A stretch of 64,000 bases of DNA from Pseudomonas fluorescens (GTDB lineage: Bacteria; Pseudomonadota; Gammaproteobacteria; Pseudomonadales; Pseudomonadaceae). The notes under the pieces are model-generated. The model saw only the letters and a program-made list of their open reading frames with translations, was not told where the DNA came from and searched no databases. Below, in pieces: positions 1 to 8,019 of the stretch. A program made the translations under genes and the position numbers. How positions within the stretch are numbered: position 1 is the first letter of the stretch; every line of letters starts with the position of its first letter. Location of the stretch: the NCBI RefSeq assembly GCF_001307275.1, contig NZ_CP012831.1, positions 3,216,501-3,280,500 of the forward strand. The letters are read 5' to 3'.

Positions 1-540
1 GCCGAGTGGGGCATGGAGCAGAACGTTCGCGACAGTCGTATCTCGATGCTGTACGAAGGCACCACCGGCATCCAGGCCCTCGACCTGCTGGGCCGTAAAG
101 TGCTGATGACCCAGGGCGAGGCACTCAAGGGCTTCACCAAGATCGTCCACAAGTTCTGCCAGAGCAACGAAGGCAACGAAGCGGTCAAGGAGTTCGTCGA
201 GCCCCTGGCTGCGCTGAACAAGGAATGGGGCGAGCTGACCATGAAGGTCGGCATGGCGGCCATGAAGGATCGTGAAGAAGTGGGCGCGGCATCGGTGGAC
301 TACCTGATGTACTCCGGTTACGCCTGCCTGGCCTATTTCTGGGCCGACATGGCGCGCCTGGCAGCGGAAAAACTCGCAGCCGGCACCACCGAAGAAGCCT
401 TCTACACCGCCAAGCTGCAGACCGCGCGCTTCTACTTCCAGCGCATCCTGCCGCGCACCCGTACCCACGTGGCAACCATGCTGTCGGGCGCGAACAACCT
501 GATGGACATGAAAGAAGAAGACTTCGCGCTGGGTTACTAA
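1..540 (+). CDS. Acyl-CoA dehydrogenase, C-terminal part (cut by window edge)
   Basis: The reading frame is open from base 1, so only the last 179 residues of a roughly 600-residue FAD-dependent acyl-CoA dehydrogenase are present. The YEGTTGIQALDL stretch near the start carries the glutamate that acts as catalytic base in this family (the usual form is YEGTNGIQ). The rest is the helical C-terminal domain of the large, FadE/DmdC-like subclass. It aligns closely with the same region of the two complete paralogues downstream, for example the shared GFTKIVHKFC segment. It would oxidise fatty acyl-CoA to enoyl-CoA in beta-oxidation. Chain-length preference cannot be read from this fragment. A strong terminator follows 20 bases after the stop, so it ends its transcription unit. 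Confidence 0.95.
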   Translation, partial: AEWGMEQNVRDSRISMLYEGTTGIQALDLLGRKVLMTQGEALKGFTKIVHKFCQSNEGNEAVKEFVEPLAALNKEWGELTMKVGMAAMKDREEVGAASVDYLMYSGYACLAYFWADMARLAAEKLAAGTTEEAFYTAKLQTARFYFQRILPRTRTHVATMLSGANNLMDMKEEDFALGY

Positions 541-897
541 GCCTTACGCGGTTCTTTGAAAAAAGCCGCTGCTTCTTCGGGAGCAGCGGCTTTTTTTTGC
601 GCCGCCGACAAACACGCGCCTCAAGCACCAGCAGGCTTCAAGTCGCCGAATTTCTTACTGTGGAAATCCAGCCTCGTGCTTCAAATTCCGTCACCTGTCC
701 CTGCAACGCGTCGAAACGGTCCATAGCGGCCCATTTGTTGTGGTTTTTGGAATAGATAAGTCAATTTCATCCCGTTTATTCACAGACGGTCAATCGACAT
801 CATGGGGTTGTGGGCTGACAACCTTCGCCCCATGTGGGTCGGCCGGTGCCGATCCCGTGAAACCAGCTTTATCGCACGTACCGGAAAGGAATTGACC
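541..897. other. Intergenic region 541-897
   Basis: Apart from the terminator at 561-598 I find no coding signal here. Bases 600-890 are less G+C-rich than the neighbours (around 740-790 in particular) and probably hold the promoter for the small membrane-protein genes that follow. No clear -35/-10 pair or operator could be fixed by eye. Confidence 0.5.
561..598 (+). terminator. Rho-independent terminator after the first acyl-CoA dehydrogenase
   Basis: A 9 bp stem GCCGCTGCT/AGCAGCGGC (565-573 with 582-590) closes on a C(UUCG)G tetraloop and is followed by a run of T from 591. An A run on the upstream side could let it work in both directions. Confidence 0.93.
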
Positions 898-1032
898 ATG
901 AACGTGAACACCACTCTTGCGGCCTGGCGTCTGATCGCCGTTGGCGATCGCTTCCTGCGTCGTATCGCCCTGTCTGGCCCCTTGACGTCACGGCGGGTAC
1001 TTGCGACCCGGGAGGTGAGTCATGGCCAATAA
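898..1032 (+). CDS. Possible 44-residue small protein
   Basis: An ATG at 898 lies seven bases after AAAGGA, a good ribosome binding site. The frame runs 44 codons and its stop overlaps the start of the DUF1097 gene by 11 bases, a typical translationally coupled arrangement. The peptide is basic and ends in REVSHGQ. A longer version starting at 802 has no convincing ribosome binding site. I recognise no family. It may be a real small protein, or a leader whose translation couples to the next gene. Confidence 0.35.
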   Translation: MNVNTTLAAWRLIAVGDRFLRRIALSGPLTSRRVLATREVSHGQ

Positions 1033-1513
1033 TGCATTTTTCACTCATCTGAAGGTGGTGGTGGGGGAGTCGGTCATTGCGTCATCCGCCGCCACCCTGA
1101 GCGTGATGGCGCTGGAGGTTCCGGTGTGGGCCATGTTTGTCGGGTGGATTTCATTCTTTACCCGCGGGCTCAACCTCAAGCAAGGGGCGATCAACCTGGC
1201 CTGCGTGCTGATCGGCGTCATTCTGGGGATCGGTGCGGCCCAGGCCATGGCTGCCCTGACGCCTGTTCTGGGCAGCTATGCCATCAGTGCAGTGGTGTTC
1301 GCCATCACGGTCATTGCGCTGTCTTTGGCCAAGGCGCCGGTGTTCAACAACCTGCTCGGTTTTTTCCTGGGGCTGGTGGCGTATTTCGCTTCGCACCAAC
1401 CCCCGTCGCTCACAACCTTCGGGATGCTGGCCCTGGCCGGGACGCTGGGAGCGACAGCGGCCCTGCTGGCGCATTCGCTGCAAAAGCGGGTTCGCCAGGG
1501 CGCTGGTCATTGA
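1022..1513 (+). CDS. DUF1097-like inner-membrane protein
   Basis: The 163-residue product is strongly hydrophobic, with about five predicted membrane segments separated by very short loops. The VPVWAMFVGWISFFTRG stretch followed by a G-rich helix resembles the DUF1097 family, which includes E. coli YcdZ. The start at 1022 follows GGGAGGTGA with a good spacing. The gene lies between the possible small ORF and a DoxX-type gene on the same strand, so the three may form one unit. Its function is unknown; a transport or membrane-stress role would be a guess. The family assignment is by eye from hydropathy and motif pattern. Confidence 0.7.
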   Translation: MANNAFFTHLKVVVGESVIASSAATLSVMALEVPVWAMFVGWISFFTRGLNLKQGAINLACVLIGVILGIGAAQAMAALTPVLGSYAISAVVFAITVIALSLAKAPVFNNLLGFFLGLVAYFASHQPPSLTTFGMLALAGTLGATAALLAHSLQKRVRQGAGH

Positions 1514-1599
1514 CGCGGGGAGTCCAGCATCTCGCCAGCAAGTGCCGGCCGCGTTAGCGGGTGGCTCTGAAAACCTCATTCACAAAAAGGACTACCGCG

Positions 1600-2112
1600 A
1601 TGGACACGTCACAACGTAAATCCGCGATGACCTCCATGGAAACCACCGCCTCCCAAGAGCGCCTGCTGTTTCCGGCGCTGGATGGGCTTTACACCCGTGC
1701 GGAGCCCGTTTTGTATGCAGTGCTGCGGTTTGCGTTCGGCGTTGTCATGTTCACCCACGGCCTTCCAAAAGCCCTGGGGATATCCCACGGTTCCATGGCG
1801 GATCCCATGGCGGGCTCCATCAACCTGATCCAGAACGTCATGGGCCTGCCGTTCGCCGCGCAATGGGCGGTTCTGGTCATGCTTCTTGAAACGGTCGGTG
1901 CGGTCATGCTGGCTGTCGGTCTGTGGGCGCGCCCGGTCGCGTTCATGATGGCGGTGCAAATGGTGGCTATCAGCTACGCGCTTGGCCCCACTTGGCCGTG
2001 GATCGATCGCGGCATTGAGTTTCCCGTATTGATGGGATTTCTTGCGCTCTATATTGCCGTGCGCGGTAGCGGCCACTTTGCAGTGGATCGCAAGCTCAGA
2101 TTTTCCATCTGA
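1600..2112 (+). CDS. DoxX family membrane protein
   Basis: The 170-residue product begins with about 30 polar residues, then has four hydrophobic segments. The pattern LRFAFGVVMFTHGLPKAL followed by a second pair of helices ending near WPWIDRGIEFPV fits the DoxX/DoxD-like family of small quinone-associated or redox-linked membrane proteins. I chose the ATG at 1600 because AAAAGG lies nine bases upstream; the longer frame starting at 1561 would use a weaker start. It follows the DUF1097-like gene by 86 bases. Substrate and partners are not known from the sequence. Confidence 0.82.
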   Translation: MDTSQRKSAMTSMETTASQERLLFPALDGLYTRAEPVLYAVLRFAFGVVMFTHGLPKALGISHGSMADPMAGSINLIQNVMGLPFAAQWAVLVMLLETVGAVMLAVGLWARPVAFMMAVQMVAISYALGPTWPWIDRGIEFPVLMGFLALYIAVRGSGHFAVDRKLRFSI

Positions 2113-2256
2113 GCAGGCGCAGTTGTTTGCATGAAAATTCTGTAACAACAATTGCTCCGACAAAGCCTTAAGAAAACCTCCCGCCCTGCCGTTACAGCGA
2201 TGGCAGTGTGACATCTGTCACATCTCGCGTGCCTTACTGTTCCAATTGCAGGCACA

Positions 2257-3582
2257 ATGCCATCTTTGATCAGCCGGGTCGGAGCTTTACCCTTGCCGCG
2301 TTCTTCCGCTGTACGTTTGAGCCATTTCCTACCGTCGTTGCTGTTGTTGGTGGCGGGGCTTGCGGCTGCCTACGTCAAGGATCTCAACGTTTTCTTCACC
2401 TCGCTGTTCAACGTTCTCCCGACGCTGGTGCTGTTGCTAGGCGGGGCGTATTGCGCGGTCTACCGACGTCAACGTGAACTGTTTCTGATGGTCACGGTGT
2501 ATATCGCCTACTTTCTCTTGGATACCCAAACCGACTTTTATCGCGATAACGGCAAGGTGCGCGAAGACGCGGCGGTGGTGTTCCATCTCGTCTGCCTGTT
2601 GTTGCCGCTGTTGTTCGGGCTGTTCGCCGCGTGGCAGGAGCGCACCCACCTGTTCCAGGACATGGTGGCGCGGTTTGCGGTGTTGCTGGTCTTTGGCAGT
2701 GTGGCGCTGGCCTTGGAGCAGAGTTTCCCCCAGGCCTTGTTGTTGTGGCTCTCGGAGATCCGCTGGCCCGCGTTGCACGGTGCCTGGATGAGCCTGATCC
2801 AATTGTCCTACCCGATGTTCGCCGCCGCGTTCCTGCTGTTGGCCTGGCAATACTGGCGCAATCCCCGGCCATTGCACGCGGCACAACTGGTGGGTTTGCT
2901 GGGGTTGTTCTGGATGCTGCCCAAGACCTTTATCCTGCCGTTCACCCTGAACATCATGTGCAGCCAGGTCATGTTGATGATCGCCGCGGCGGTCGCCCAC
3001 GAGGCCTATCAGATGGCCTTCCGTGACGAACTCACCGGCCTGCCGGGCCGGCGGGCACTGAACGAACGCATGCAGCGCCTGGGGCGCAACTATGTGTTGG
3101 CGATGAGTGACGTGGATCATTTCAAGAAATTCAACGACACCCATGGCCACGACGTGGGCGACCAGGTGCTGCGCCTGGTCGCCAGCAAGTTGTCGAAGAT
3201 CGGCGGTGGCGGTAGGGCGTATCGCTACGGCGGTGAGGAATTTGCCCTGGTGTTCGCAGGCAAGACCATCGACGAGTGCATGCCCCATCTGGAAGTCATC
3301 CGCCAGTCCATCGAGACGTATGCCATCCAGCTGCGCAATCCCGATAGCCGTCCCCAGGACGATCAGCAAGGCCGCCAGCGTCGCTCCGGCGCGGGTGCTT
3401 CCAGCGTATCGGTGACGGTCAGCATCGGTGTCGCGGAGCGCCTTGAGCAGCGCACGCCCGAAGAAGTGCTCAAGTCCGCCGACCAGGCGCTGTACAACGC
3501 CAAGGGCGCGGGGCGTAACTGTGTGGTTGCCTTCGGCCAGAACCGCCGCGGCGCGGTGCGCATGGAAGCCGCCGCGGGTTGA
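2257..3582 (+). CDS. Membrane-anchored GGDEF diguanylate cyclase
   Basis: The first 245 residues contain about six to seven hydrophobic segments with short loops, forming a membrane sensor module of unknown ligand. The rest is a GGDEF domain starting at DELTGLPGRRAL (about residue 258). The active-site signature is GGEEF at residues 325-329, and the metal and substrate region SDVDHFKKFNDTHGHDVGD is intact, so it should make cyclic di-GMP from two GTP. The usual RxxD inhibitory site five residues before the signature is absent (the sequence there is GGGG-RAYRY). A Q/R/S-rich insertion lies around residues 355-378. It stands alone between DoxX and acyl-CoA dehydrogenase genes. Confidence 0.93.
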   Translation: MPSLISRVGALPLPRSSAVRLSHFLPSLLLLVAGLAAAYVKDLNVFFTSLFNVLPTLVLLLGGAYCAVYRRQRELFLMVTVYIAYFLLDTQTDFYRDNGKVREDAAVVFHLVCLLLPLLFGLFAAWQERTHLFQDMVARFAVLLVFGSVALALEQSFPQALLLWLSEIRWPALHGAWMSLIQLSYPMFAAAFLLLAWQYWRNPRPLHAAQLVGLLGLFWMLPKTFILPFTLNIMCSQVMLMIAAAVAHEAYQMAFRDELTGLPGRRALNERMQRLGRNYVLAMSDVDHFKKFNDTHGHDVGDQVLRLVASKLSKIGGGGRAYRYGGEEFALVFAGKTIDECMPHLEVIRQSIETYAIQLRNPDSRPQDDQQGRQRRSGAGASSVSVTVSIGVAERLEQRTPEEVLKSADQALYNAKGAGRNCVVAFGQNRRGAVRMEAAAG

Positions 3583-3673
3583 GTGATGACGGCGCATTCA
3601 GCGTCTGGACTGTGATTGTGGGACAGGGTGGCCGGCAGTAGGTTGGAACGATCTGCTACCGGAGAAAACCACC

Positions 3674-5470
3674 ATGCCCGAGTACAAAGCCCCCCTGCGC
3701 GACATGCGCTTTCTGATCGATCACGTCTTCGATTTCCATGGCCGTTATGCCGAGCTGGGTGCCAGCGATGCCAGCCCGGACATGGTCAGCGCGATCCTCG
3801 AGGAAGGCGCCAGATTCTGTGAAAACGTGCTGGCACCGCTCAATCGCTCCGGTGACGAAGAGGGCTGCCATTTCGACAACGGCGTGGTCACCACGCCTAC
3901 AGGCTTCAAGCAGGCTTTCGCACAGTACGTGGAAGGCGGCTGGCACGGCTTGGCGGCAGATCCGGCGTATGGTGGCCAAGGCTTGCCCAGCTCCCTGGGC
4001 CTGGTCATCAGCGAGATGATCGGTTCCAGCAACACGTCCTGGGGCATGTACCCGGGCCTGACTCACGGTGCCATGTCGGCCATTCATGCCCACGGCACTG
4101 AAGAGCAGAAACAGACCTACCTGAGCAAACTCACCGCCGGCCAGTGGACCGGCACCATGTGCCTGACCGAAGCCCACTGCGGCACCGACCTGGGCATCAT
4201 CAAGACCCGCGCCGTGCCCCAGGCCGACGGCAGTTACGCGATCTCCGGCAGCAAGATTTTCATCTCCGCCGGCGAACACGACATGAGCGATAACATCATC
4301 CACCTGGTGCTGGCCAAGCTGCCGGACGCCCCTGCCGGGACCAAAGGCATCTCGTTGTTCATCGTGCCCAAGTTCCTGCCCGACGCCACCGGTGAGGCCG
4401 GGGCGCGCAATGGCGTTTCCTGTGGCTCGATCGAACACAAGATGGGCATCAAGGCCTCGGCCACTTGTGTGTTGAATTTCGATGGGGCCAAGGGTTTCCT
4501 GATCGGCGAGCCGAACAAGGGCCTCAACTGCATGTTCACCATGATGAACCACGCCCGGCTTGGCACCGGCATGCAGGGCCTGTGCCTGGGGGAGGCGAGC
4601 TTCCAGGGCGCGATCAAATACGCCAACGAGCGTCTGCAGATGCGCGCGCTGACCGGCCCCAAGGCACCGGAAAAAGTCGCGGACCCGATCATCGTCCATC
4701 CCGATGTGCGCAGGATGTTGTTGACCATGAAGGCCTTCAACGAAGGCAACCGGGCGCTGACGTATTTCACCGCGCAACTGCTCGATACCGCCCACCTGAG
4801 CCCGGACGACACCGCGCGCCAGGAGGCCGAGGACCTGCTGGCGTTTCTTACCCCGATCTGCAAGGCCTTCATGACCGACACCGGGCTGGAGGTAACCAAC
4901 CACGGCATGCAAGTGTTTGGCGGCCACGGCTTCATCCGCGAGTGGGGCATGGAGCAGTTGGTGCGCGACTGCCGCATCGCGCCGATCTACGAGGGCACCA
5001 ACGGCATCCAGGCCCTGGATTTGCTGGGGCGCAAGGTGCTGGGTAGCCAGGGCAAGTTGTTGCGTGGCTTCACCAAGATTGTCCATAAGTTCTGCGCTGC
5101 CAACGCGCAACATCCGCAGCTCAAGGAGTACGTCGCGCAACTCGACGGGCTCAACCAGCAGTGGGGCGAGCTGACCACTCGGGTTGGCATGGCCGCCATG
5201 AAGAATCCGGATGAAGTGGGTGCCGCCTCGGTGGACTACCTGATGTACAGCGGCTACATCATCCTGGCCTATCTGTGGTTGCGCATGGCCTTGGTGGCCC
5301 AGGCGCAACTCGACAGCGGCAAGGGTGACGGCGATTTCTGCCAGGCCAAACTGGCGACCTGCGAGTTCTACTTCAAGCGCCTGCTGCCACGTACGACCGC
5401 CCATCGGGCTGCGGTCGAGGCCGGGAGCGAGTGTTTGATGAAGCTGCCGGCAGCGTTGTTTTCCCTCTGA
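3674..5470 (+). CDS. Acyl-CoA dehydrogenase (large FadE/DmdC-like type)
   Basis: This is a complete 598-residue flavoprotein. It begins with the YKAPLRDMRFLIDHVF segment typical of the 600-residue subclass, has the FAD/substrate region MCLTEAHCGTDLG near residue 162, and carries IYEGTNGIQALDLLGRK with the catalytic glutamate near residue 440. The C-terminal third is the extra helical domain. GGAGAA lies eight bases before the ATG. It catalyses the first oxidation of beta-oxidation and passes electrons to ETF. It sits between two paralogues; similar pairs in P. aeruginosa (PA0506/PA0508) were described as FadE1/FadE2. Substrate chain length cannot be decided here. Confidence 0.95.
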   Translation: MPEYKAPLRDMRFLIDHVFDFHGRYAELGASDASPDMVSAILEEGARFCENVLAPLNRSGDEEGCHFDNGVVTTPTGFKQAFAQYVEGGWHGLAADPAYGGQGLPSSLGLVISEMIGSSNTSWGMYPGLTHGAMSAIHAHGTEEQKQTYLSKLTAGQWTGTMCLTEAHCGTDLGIIKTRAVPQADGSYAISGSKIFISAGEHDMSDNIIHLVLAKLPDAPAGTKGISLFIVPKFLPDATGEAGARNGVSCGSIEHKMGIKASATCVLNFDGAKGFLIGEPNKGLNCMFTMMNHARLGTGMQGLCLGEASFQGAIKYANERLQMRALTGPKAPEKVADPIIVHPDVRRMLLTMKAFNEGNRALTYFTAQLLDTAHLSPDDTARQEAEDLLAFLTPICKAFMTDTGLEVTNHGMQVFGGHGFIREWGMEQLVRDCRIAPIYEGTNGIQALDLLGRKVLGSQGKLLRGFTKIVHKFCAANAQHPQLKEYVAQLDGLNQQWGELTTRVGMAAMKNPDEVGAASVDYLMYSGYIILAYLWLRMALVAQAQLDSGKGDGDFCQAKLATCEFYFKRLLPRTTAHRAAVEAGSECLMKLPAALFSL

Positions 5471-5473
5471 CTG

Positions 5474-5570
5474 AACCGTGGCGAGGGCGCTTGCTCCCGT
5501 TGGGCTGCGTAGCAGCCCTCTTTTTGTGATGCTGCGCACTCAAGCGGGAGCAAGCTCTTTCGCCACGGTT
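5474..5570. repeat. REP-like inverted repeat with embedded terminator
   Basis: Two outer arms of about 26 bases (5474-5499 and 5545-5570) are inverted copies beginning AACCGTGGCGA, with four mismatches in the middle. Between them lies a perfect 7 bp hairpin GGGCTGC-GTA-GCAGCCC followed by TCTTTTT, a good terminator. The outer arm belongs to a different REP family from the GTGGGAGCGAGC elements; a relative is at 51261-51392. Confidence 0.85.
5502..5525 (+). terminator. Terminator after the second acyl-CoA dehydrogenase
   Basis: A GGGCTGC/GCAGCCC stem with a GTA loop is followed by TCTTTTTG. It lies 31 bases after the stop codon, inside the larger inverted repeat. Confidence 0.8.
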
Positions 5571-5713
5571 AATCTCTAAAATCCTGTGGTGACTAAAAAT
5601 AACAAAACAGTCATGGGTTGACCCTGTGTGTCGCAAAAGTTGTTGAGGTACACTCGGGTCATTGCGAAACCGTCTTTTACGAACCCAACTGTTTAGATCC
5701 TGCGAGGTTTGCC

Positions 5714-7492
5714 ATGGCTGACTACAAAGCGCCCCTGCGCGATATGCGCTTCGTCCTCAATGAAGTGTTCGAGGTCGCGAAGCTCTGGGCCCAATTGCCG
5801 GTACTGGCCGACACCGTGGACGCTGAAACGGTCGAAGCGATCCTCGAAGAAGCCGGCAAAGTCACCAGCAAAAGCATCGCCCCCCTCAGCCGCGCCGCTG
5901 ACGAAGAAGGTTGCCACTGGGCCAACGGCGCCGTCACCACGCCGGCAGGTTTCCCACAGGCCTACAAGACTTACGCTGAAGGCGGTTGGGTCGGTGTCGG
6001 CGGTGATCCGGTGTACGGCGGCATGGGCATGCCCAAGGCCGTTTCGGCCCAGGTCGAGGAAATGGTCAACTCCGCCAGCCTGTCCTTCGGCCTGTATCCG
6101 ATGCTGACCGCCGGCGCCTGCCTGTCGATCAATGCCCATGCCAGCGAAGAACTGAAGGCGGCGTACCTGCCGAACATGTACGCCGGCGTCTGGGCCGGTT
6201 CCATGTGTCTGACCGAGCCTCACGCGGGTACGGACCTGGGGATCATCCGCACCAAGGCCGAACCTCAGGCCGACGGTTCCTACAAGGTCAGTGGCACGAA
6301 GATTTTCATCACCGGTGGCGAGCACGACCTCACCGAGAACATCATCCACCTGGTGCTGGCGAAACTGCCAGACGCACCGGCGGGCCCCAAGGGTATCTCG
6401 CTGTTCCTGGTGCCCAAGTTCATGGTCAATGCCGACGGCAGCCTGGGCGCGCGCAACGCGGCCAACTGTGGGTCGATCGAACACAAGATGGGCATCCAGG
6501 CGTCCGCCACCTGCGTGATGAACTTCGACGAAGCCGTGGGTTACCTGGTGGGTGAGCCGAACAAAGGCCTGGCGGCGATGTTCACCATGATGAACTACGA
6601 GCGTCTGGGGGTTGGCATCCAAGGCCTGGCCTCCGGCGAGCGTTCCTACCAGAACGCCGTCGAATATGCCCGTGACCGCTTGCAAAGCCGTTCGCCCACT
6701 GGGGCGCAGAACAAGGACAAGGTCGCTGACCCGATCATCGTCCACCCCGACGTGCGTCGGATGCTGCTGACCATGAAGGCCTCGAACGAGGGTGGCCGGG
6801 CATTTTCCACCTACGTGGCGATGCAACTGGACACCGCCAAGTTCAGCGAAGACCCGGTCACCCGCAAGCGCGCCGAAGACCTGGTGGCGTTGCTGACCCC
6901 AGTGGCCAAGGCATTCCTGACCGACCTGGGCCTGGAAACCACGGTTCATGGCCAGCAGGTGTTCGGCGGCCATGGTTACATTCGTGAATGGGGCCAAGAG
7001 CAACTGGTGCGTGACGTGCGCATCACCCAGATCTACGAAGGTACCAACGGTATCCAGGCGCTGGACCTGGTAGGGCGCAAGATCGTCGGCAGTGGCGGAG
7101 CGTTCTACCGGTTGTTCGCCGATGAAATCCGCCATTTCACCGCCACCGCGAGCAGCGACCTGGCGGAGTTCACCAAGCCACTGAACGATGCGGTCGGTAC
7201 GCTGGATGAGTTGACCGATTGGTTGCTGGACCGGGCGAAGAACAACCCGAACGAAATCGGCGCCGCTTCGGTGGAGTACCTCCAGGCGTTCGGCTACACC
7301 GCTTACGCTTACATGTGGGCGTTGATGGCCAAGGCGGCTTTTGGCAAAGAAAACCAGGATGATTTCTACGCGAGCAAACTGGGCACGGCGCGGTTCTATT
7401 TCGCTCGCCTGCTGCCGCGCATTCACTCCCTGAGTGCTTCGGTGAAAGCTGGCAGCGAGTCGCTGTTTCTGCTGGAGCCCGGGCAGTTCTAA
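5714..7492 (+). CDS. Acyl-CoA dehydrogenase (third paralogue)
   Basis: The ATG at 5714 has GAGG six bases upstream and starts MADYKAPLRDMRF, matching the start of the paralogue at 3674; the 32 codons before it in the open frame are unlikely to be translated. The 592-residue product keeps the FAD region MCLTEPHAGTDLG and the catalytic IYEGTNGIQALDL. It is clearly more diverged from the other two in the C-terminal third, where the GFTKIVHKFC segment is replaced by a different sequence. This suggests a different chain-length range. It has its own 140-base upstream region, and a GacA-controlled small RNA starts about 88 bases after its stop. Confidence 0.95.
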   Translation: MADYKAPLRDMRFVLNEVFEVAKLWAQLPVLADTVDAETVEAILEEAGKVTSKSIAPLSRAADEEGCHWANGAVTTPAGFPQAYKTYAEGGWVGVGGDPVYGGMGMPKAVSAQVEEMVNSASLSFGLYPMLTAGACLSINAHASEELKAAYLPNMYAGVWAGSMCLTEPHAGTDLGIIRTKAEPQADGSYKVSGTKIFITGGEHDLTENIIHLVLAKLPDAPAGPKGISLFLVPKFMVNADGSLGARNAANCGSIEHKMGIQASATCVMNFDEAVGYLVGEPNKGLAAMFTMMNYERLGVGIQGLASGERSYQNAVEYARDRLQSRSPTGAQNKDKVADPIIVHPDVRRMLLTMKASNEGGRAFSTYVAMQLDTAKFSEDPVTRKRAEDLVALLTPVAKAFLTDLGLETTVHGQQVFGGHGYIREWGQEQLVRDVRITQIYEGTNGIQALDLVGRKIVGSGGAFYRLFADEIRHFTATASSDLAEFTKPLNDAVGTLDELTDWLLDRAKNNPNEIGAASVEYLQAFGYTAYAYMWALMAKAAFGKENQDDFYASKLGTARFYFARLLPRIHSLSASVKAGSESLFLLEPGQF

Positions 7493-7504
7493 AAACTGAC
7501 ATTG

Positions 7505-7522
7505 TGTAAGCAAAAGCTTACA
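7505..7522 (+). promoter_or_regulatory. GacA box (upstream activating sequence)
   Basis: The 18 bases read TGTAAG-N6-CTTACA, an exact match to the known GacA activating element found before rsmX, rsmY and rsmZ. It lies in the centre of a longer 13 bp perfect inverted repeat (7499-7511 with 7516-7528). Its centre is about 66 bases before the inferred RNA start, the usual distance. A weak -10 (TAATCT, 7568-7573) follows. Confidence 0.95.
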
Positions 7523-7579
7523 CAATGTGCTGGCGTTTTCCCTCTATCGGCAGATTGGATCCAGGGCTAATCTACTTCA

Positions 7580-7699
7580 CATGGACGCCGCGCAGGACGC
7601 GCAAAAGTAACAACACGGACACGTAGGATTCTGCCAGGACGGCGGAGTGAAATGGATGTCAGGGAAACAGTCTGCAAAGCCCCGCTTCGGCGGGGTTTT
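7580..7699 (+). ncRNA. rsmX: RsmX-type regulatory RNA (titrates CsrA/RsmA proteins)
   Basis: This roughly 120-base RNA contains eight GGA motifs (at 7583, 7595, 7617, 7626, 7637, 7644, 7654 and 7663). Several are presented in loops: GCGC-AGGAC-GCGC (7590-7602) and CTGCC-AGGAC-GGCGG (7631-7645). That is the hallmark of Rsm RNAs, which sequester RsmA/RsmE and relieve translational repression of secondary metabolism and biofilm genes. It ends in a strong terminator, CCCCGC-TTCG-GCGGGG-TTTT (7680-7699). A perfect GacA box lies upstream. No protein is encoded. The length matches RsmX (about 119 bases in P. protegens CHA0) better than RsmZ. The 5' end is inferred from the promoter position and could be off by a few bases. 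Confidence 0.9.
7680..7699 (+). terminator. Terminator of RsmX
   Basis: A 6 bp G+C stem closed by a UUCG tetraloop is followed by TTTTC. It marks the 3' end of the small RNA. Confidence 0.93.
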
Positions 7700-7838
7700 C
7701 TTTTGCCTGGATTTTTTGTTCCTTGGCAGCGCGCCCTACTCCGGGTTGCTTCTGCTTGCGTTTCACTGAACCCTGACGAGCGGCTTGAGGTCAATGAGCT
7801 ATGTGGCAATTTGGCCATCGTCGATCAGGGAGTCATCC

Positions 7839-7997
7839 ATGGATTTCATTCGCATTATTATCGCCATCCTGCTGCCGCCACTGGGGGTGTTCCTGCAAGT
7901 CGGTTTCGGCGGGGCGTTCTGGCTGAATATCCTGCTGACGCTGTTGGGTTACATCCCTGGCATCGTGCATGCGGTGTACATCATCGCCAAGCGCTGA
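7839..7997 (+). CDS. YqaE/Pmp3 family small membrane protein
   Basis: The 52-residue peptide has two hydrophobic helices around the conserved LLPPLGVFLQVGFGGAFWLN core, and its C terminus is IPGIVHAVYIIAKR. This is the Pmp3/YqaE (UPF0057) family of small proteins linked to membrane potential and cation or stress responses. The ATG at 7839 follows CAGGGA at seven bases; the longer frame from 7785 adds a polar stretch foreign to the family. It follows rsmX by 140 bases on the same strand, beyond the RNA's terminator, so it is probably transcribed separately. Confidence 0.9.
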   Translation: MDFIRIIIAILLPPLGVFLQVGFGGAFWLNILLTLLGYIPGIVHAVYIIAKR

Positions 7998-8019
7998 ATT
8001 CATCGGTCATAAAATCCCC

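Noticed and set aside
3656..5539. Long minus-strand open frame (627 codons)
   Set aside because: It is the antisense shadow of the acyl-CoA dehydrogenase gene; high G+C codon bias creates such frames. No family features and no ribosome binding site.
5693..7525. Long minus-strand open frame (610 codons)
   Set aside because: Antisense shadow of the third acyl-CoA dehydrogenase; it also spans the GacA box.
7499..7528. Terminator for the third acyl-CoA dehydrogenase
   Set aside because: The 13 bp inverted repeat lacks a following T run and its centre is an exact GacA box, so a regulatory site explains it better.
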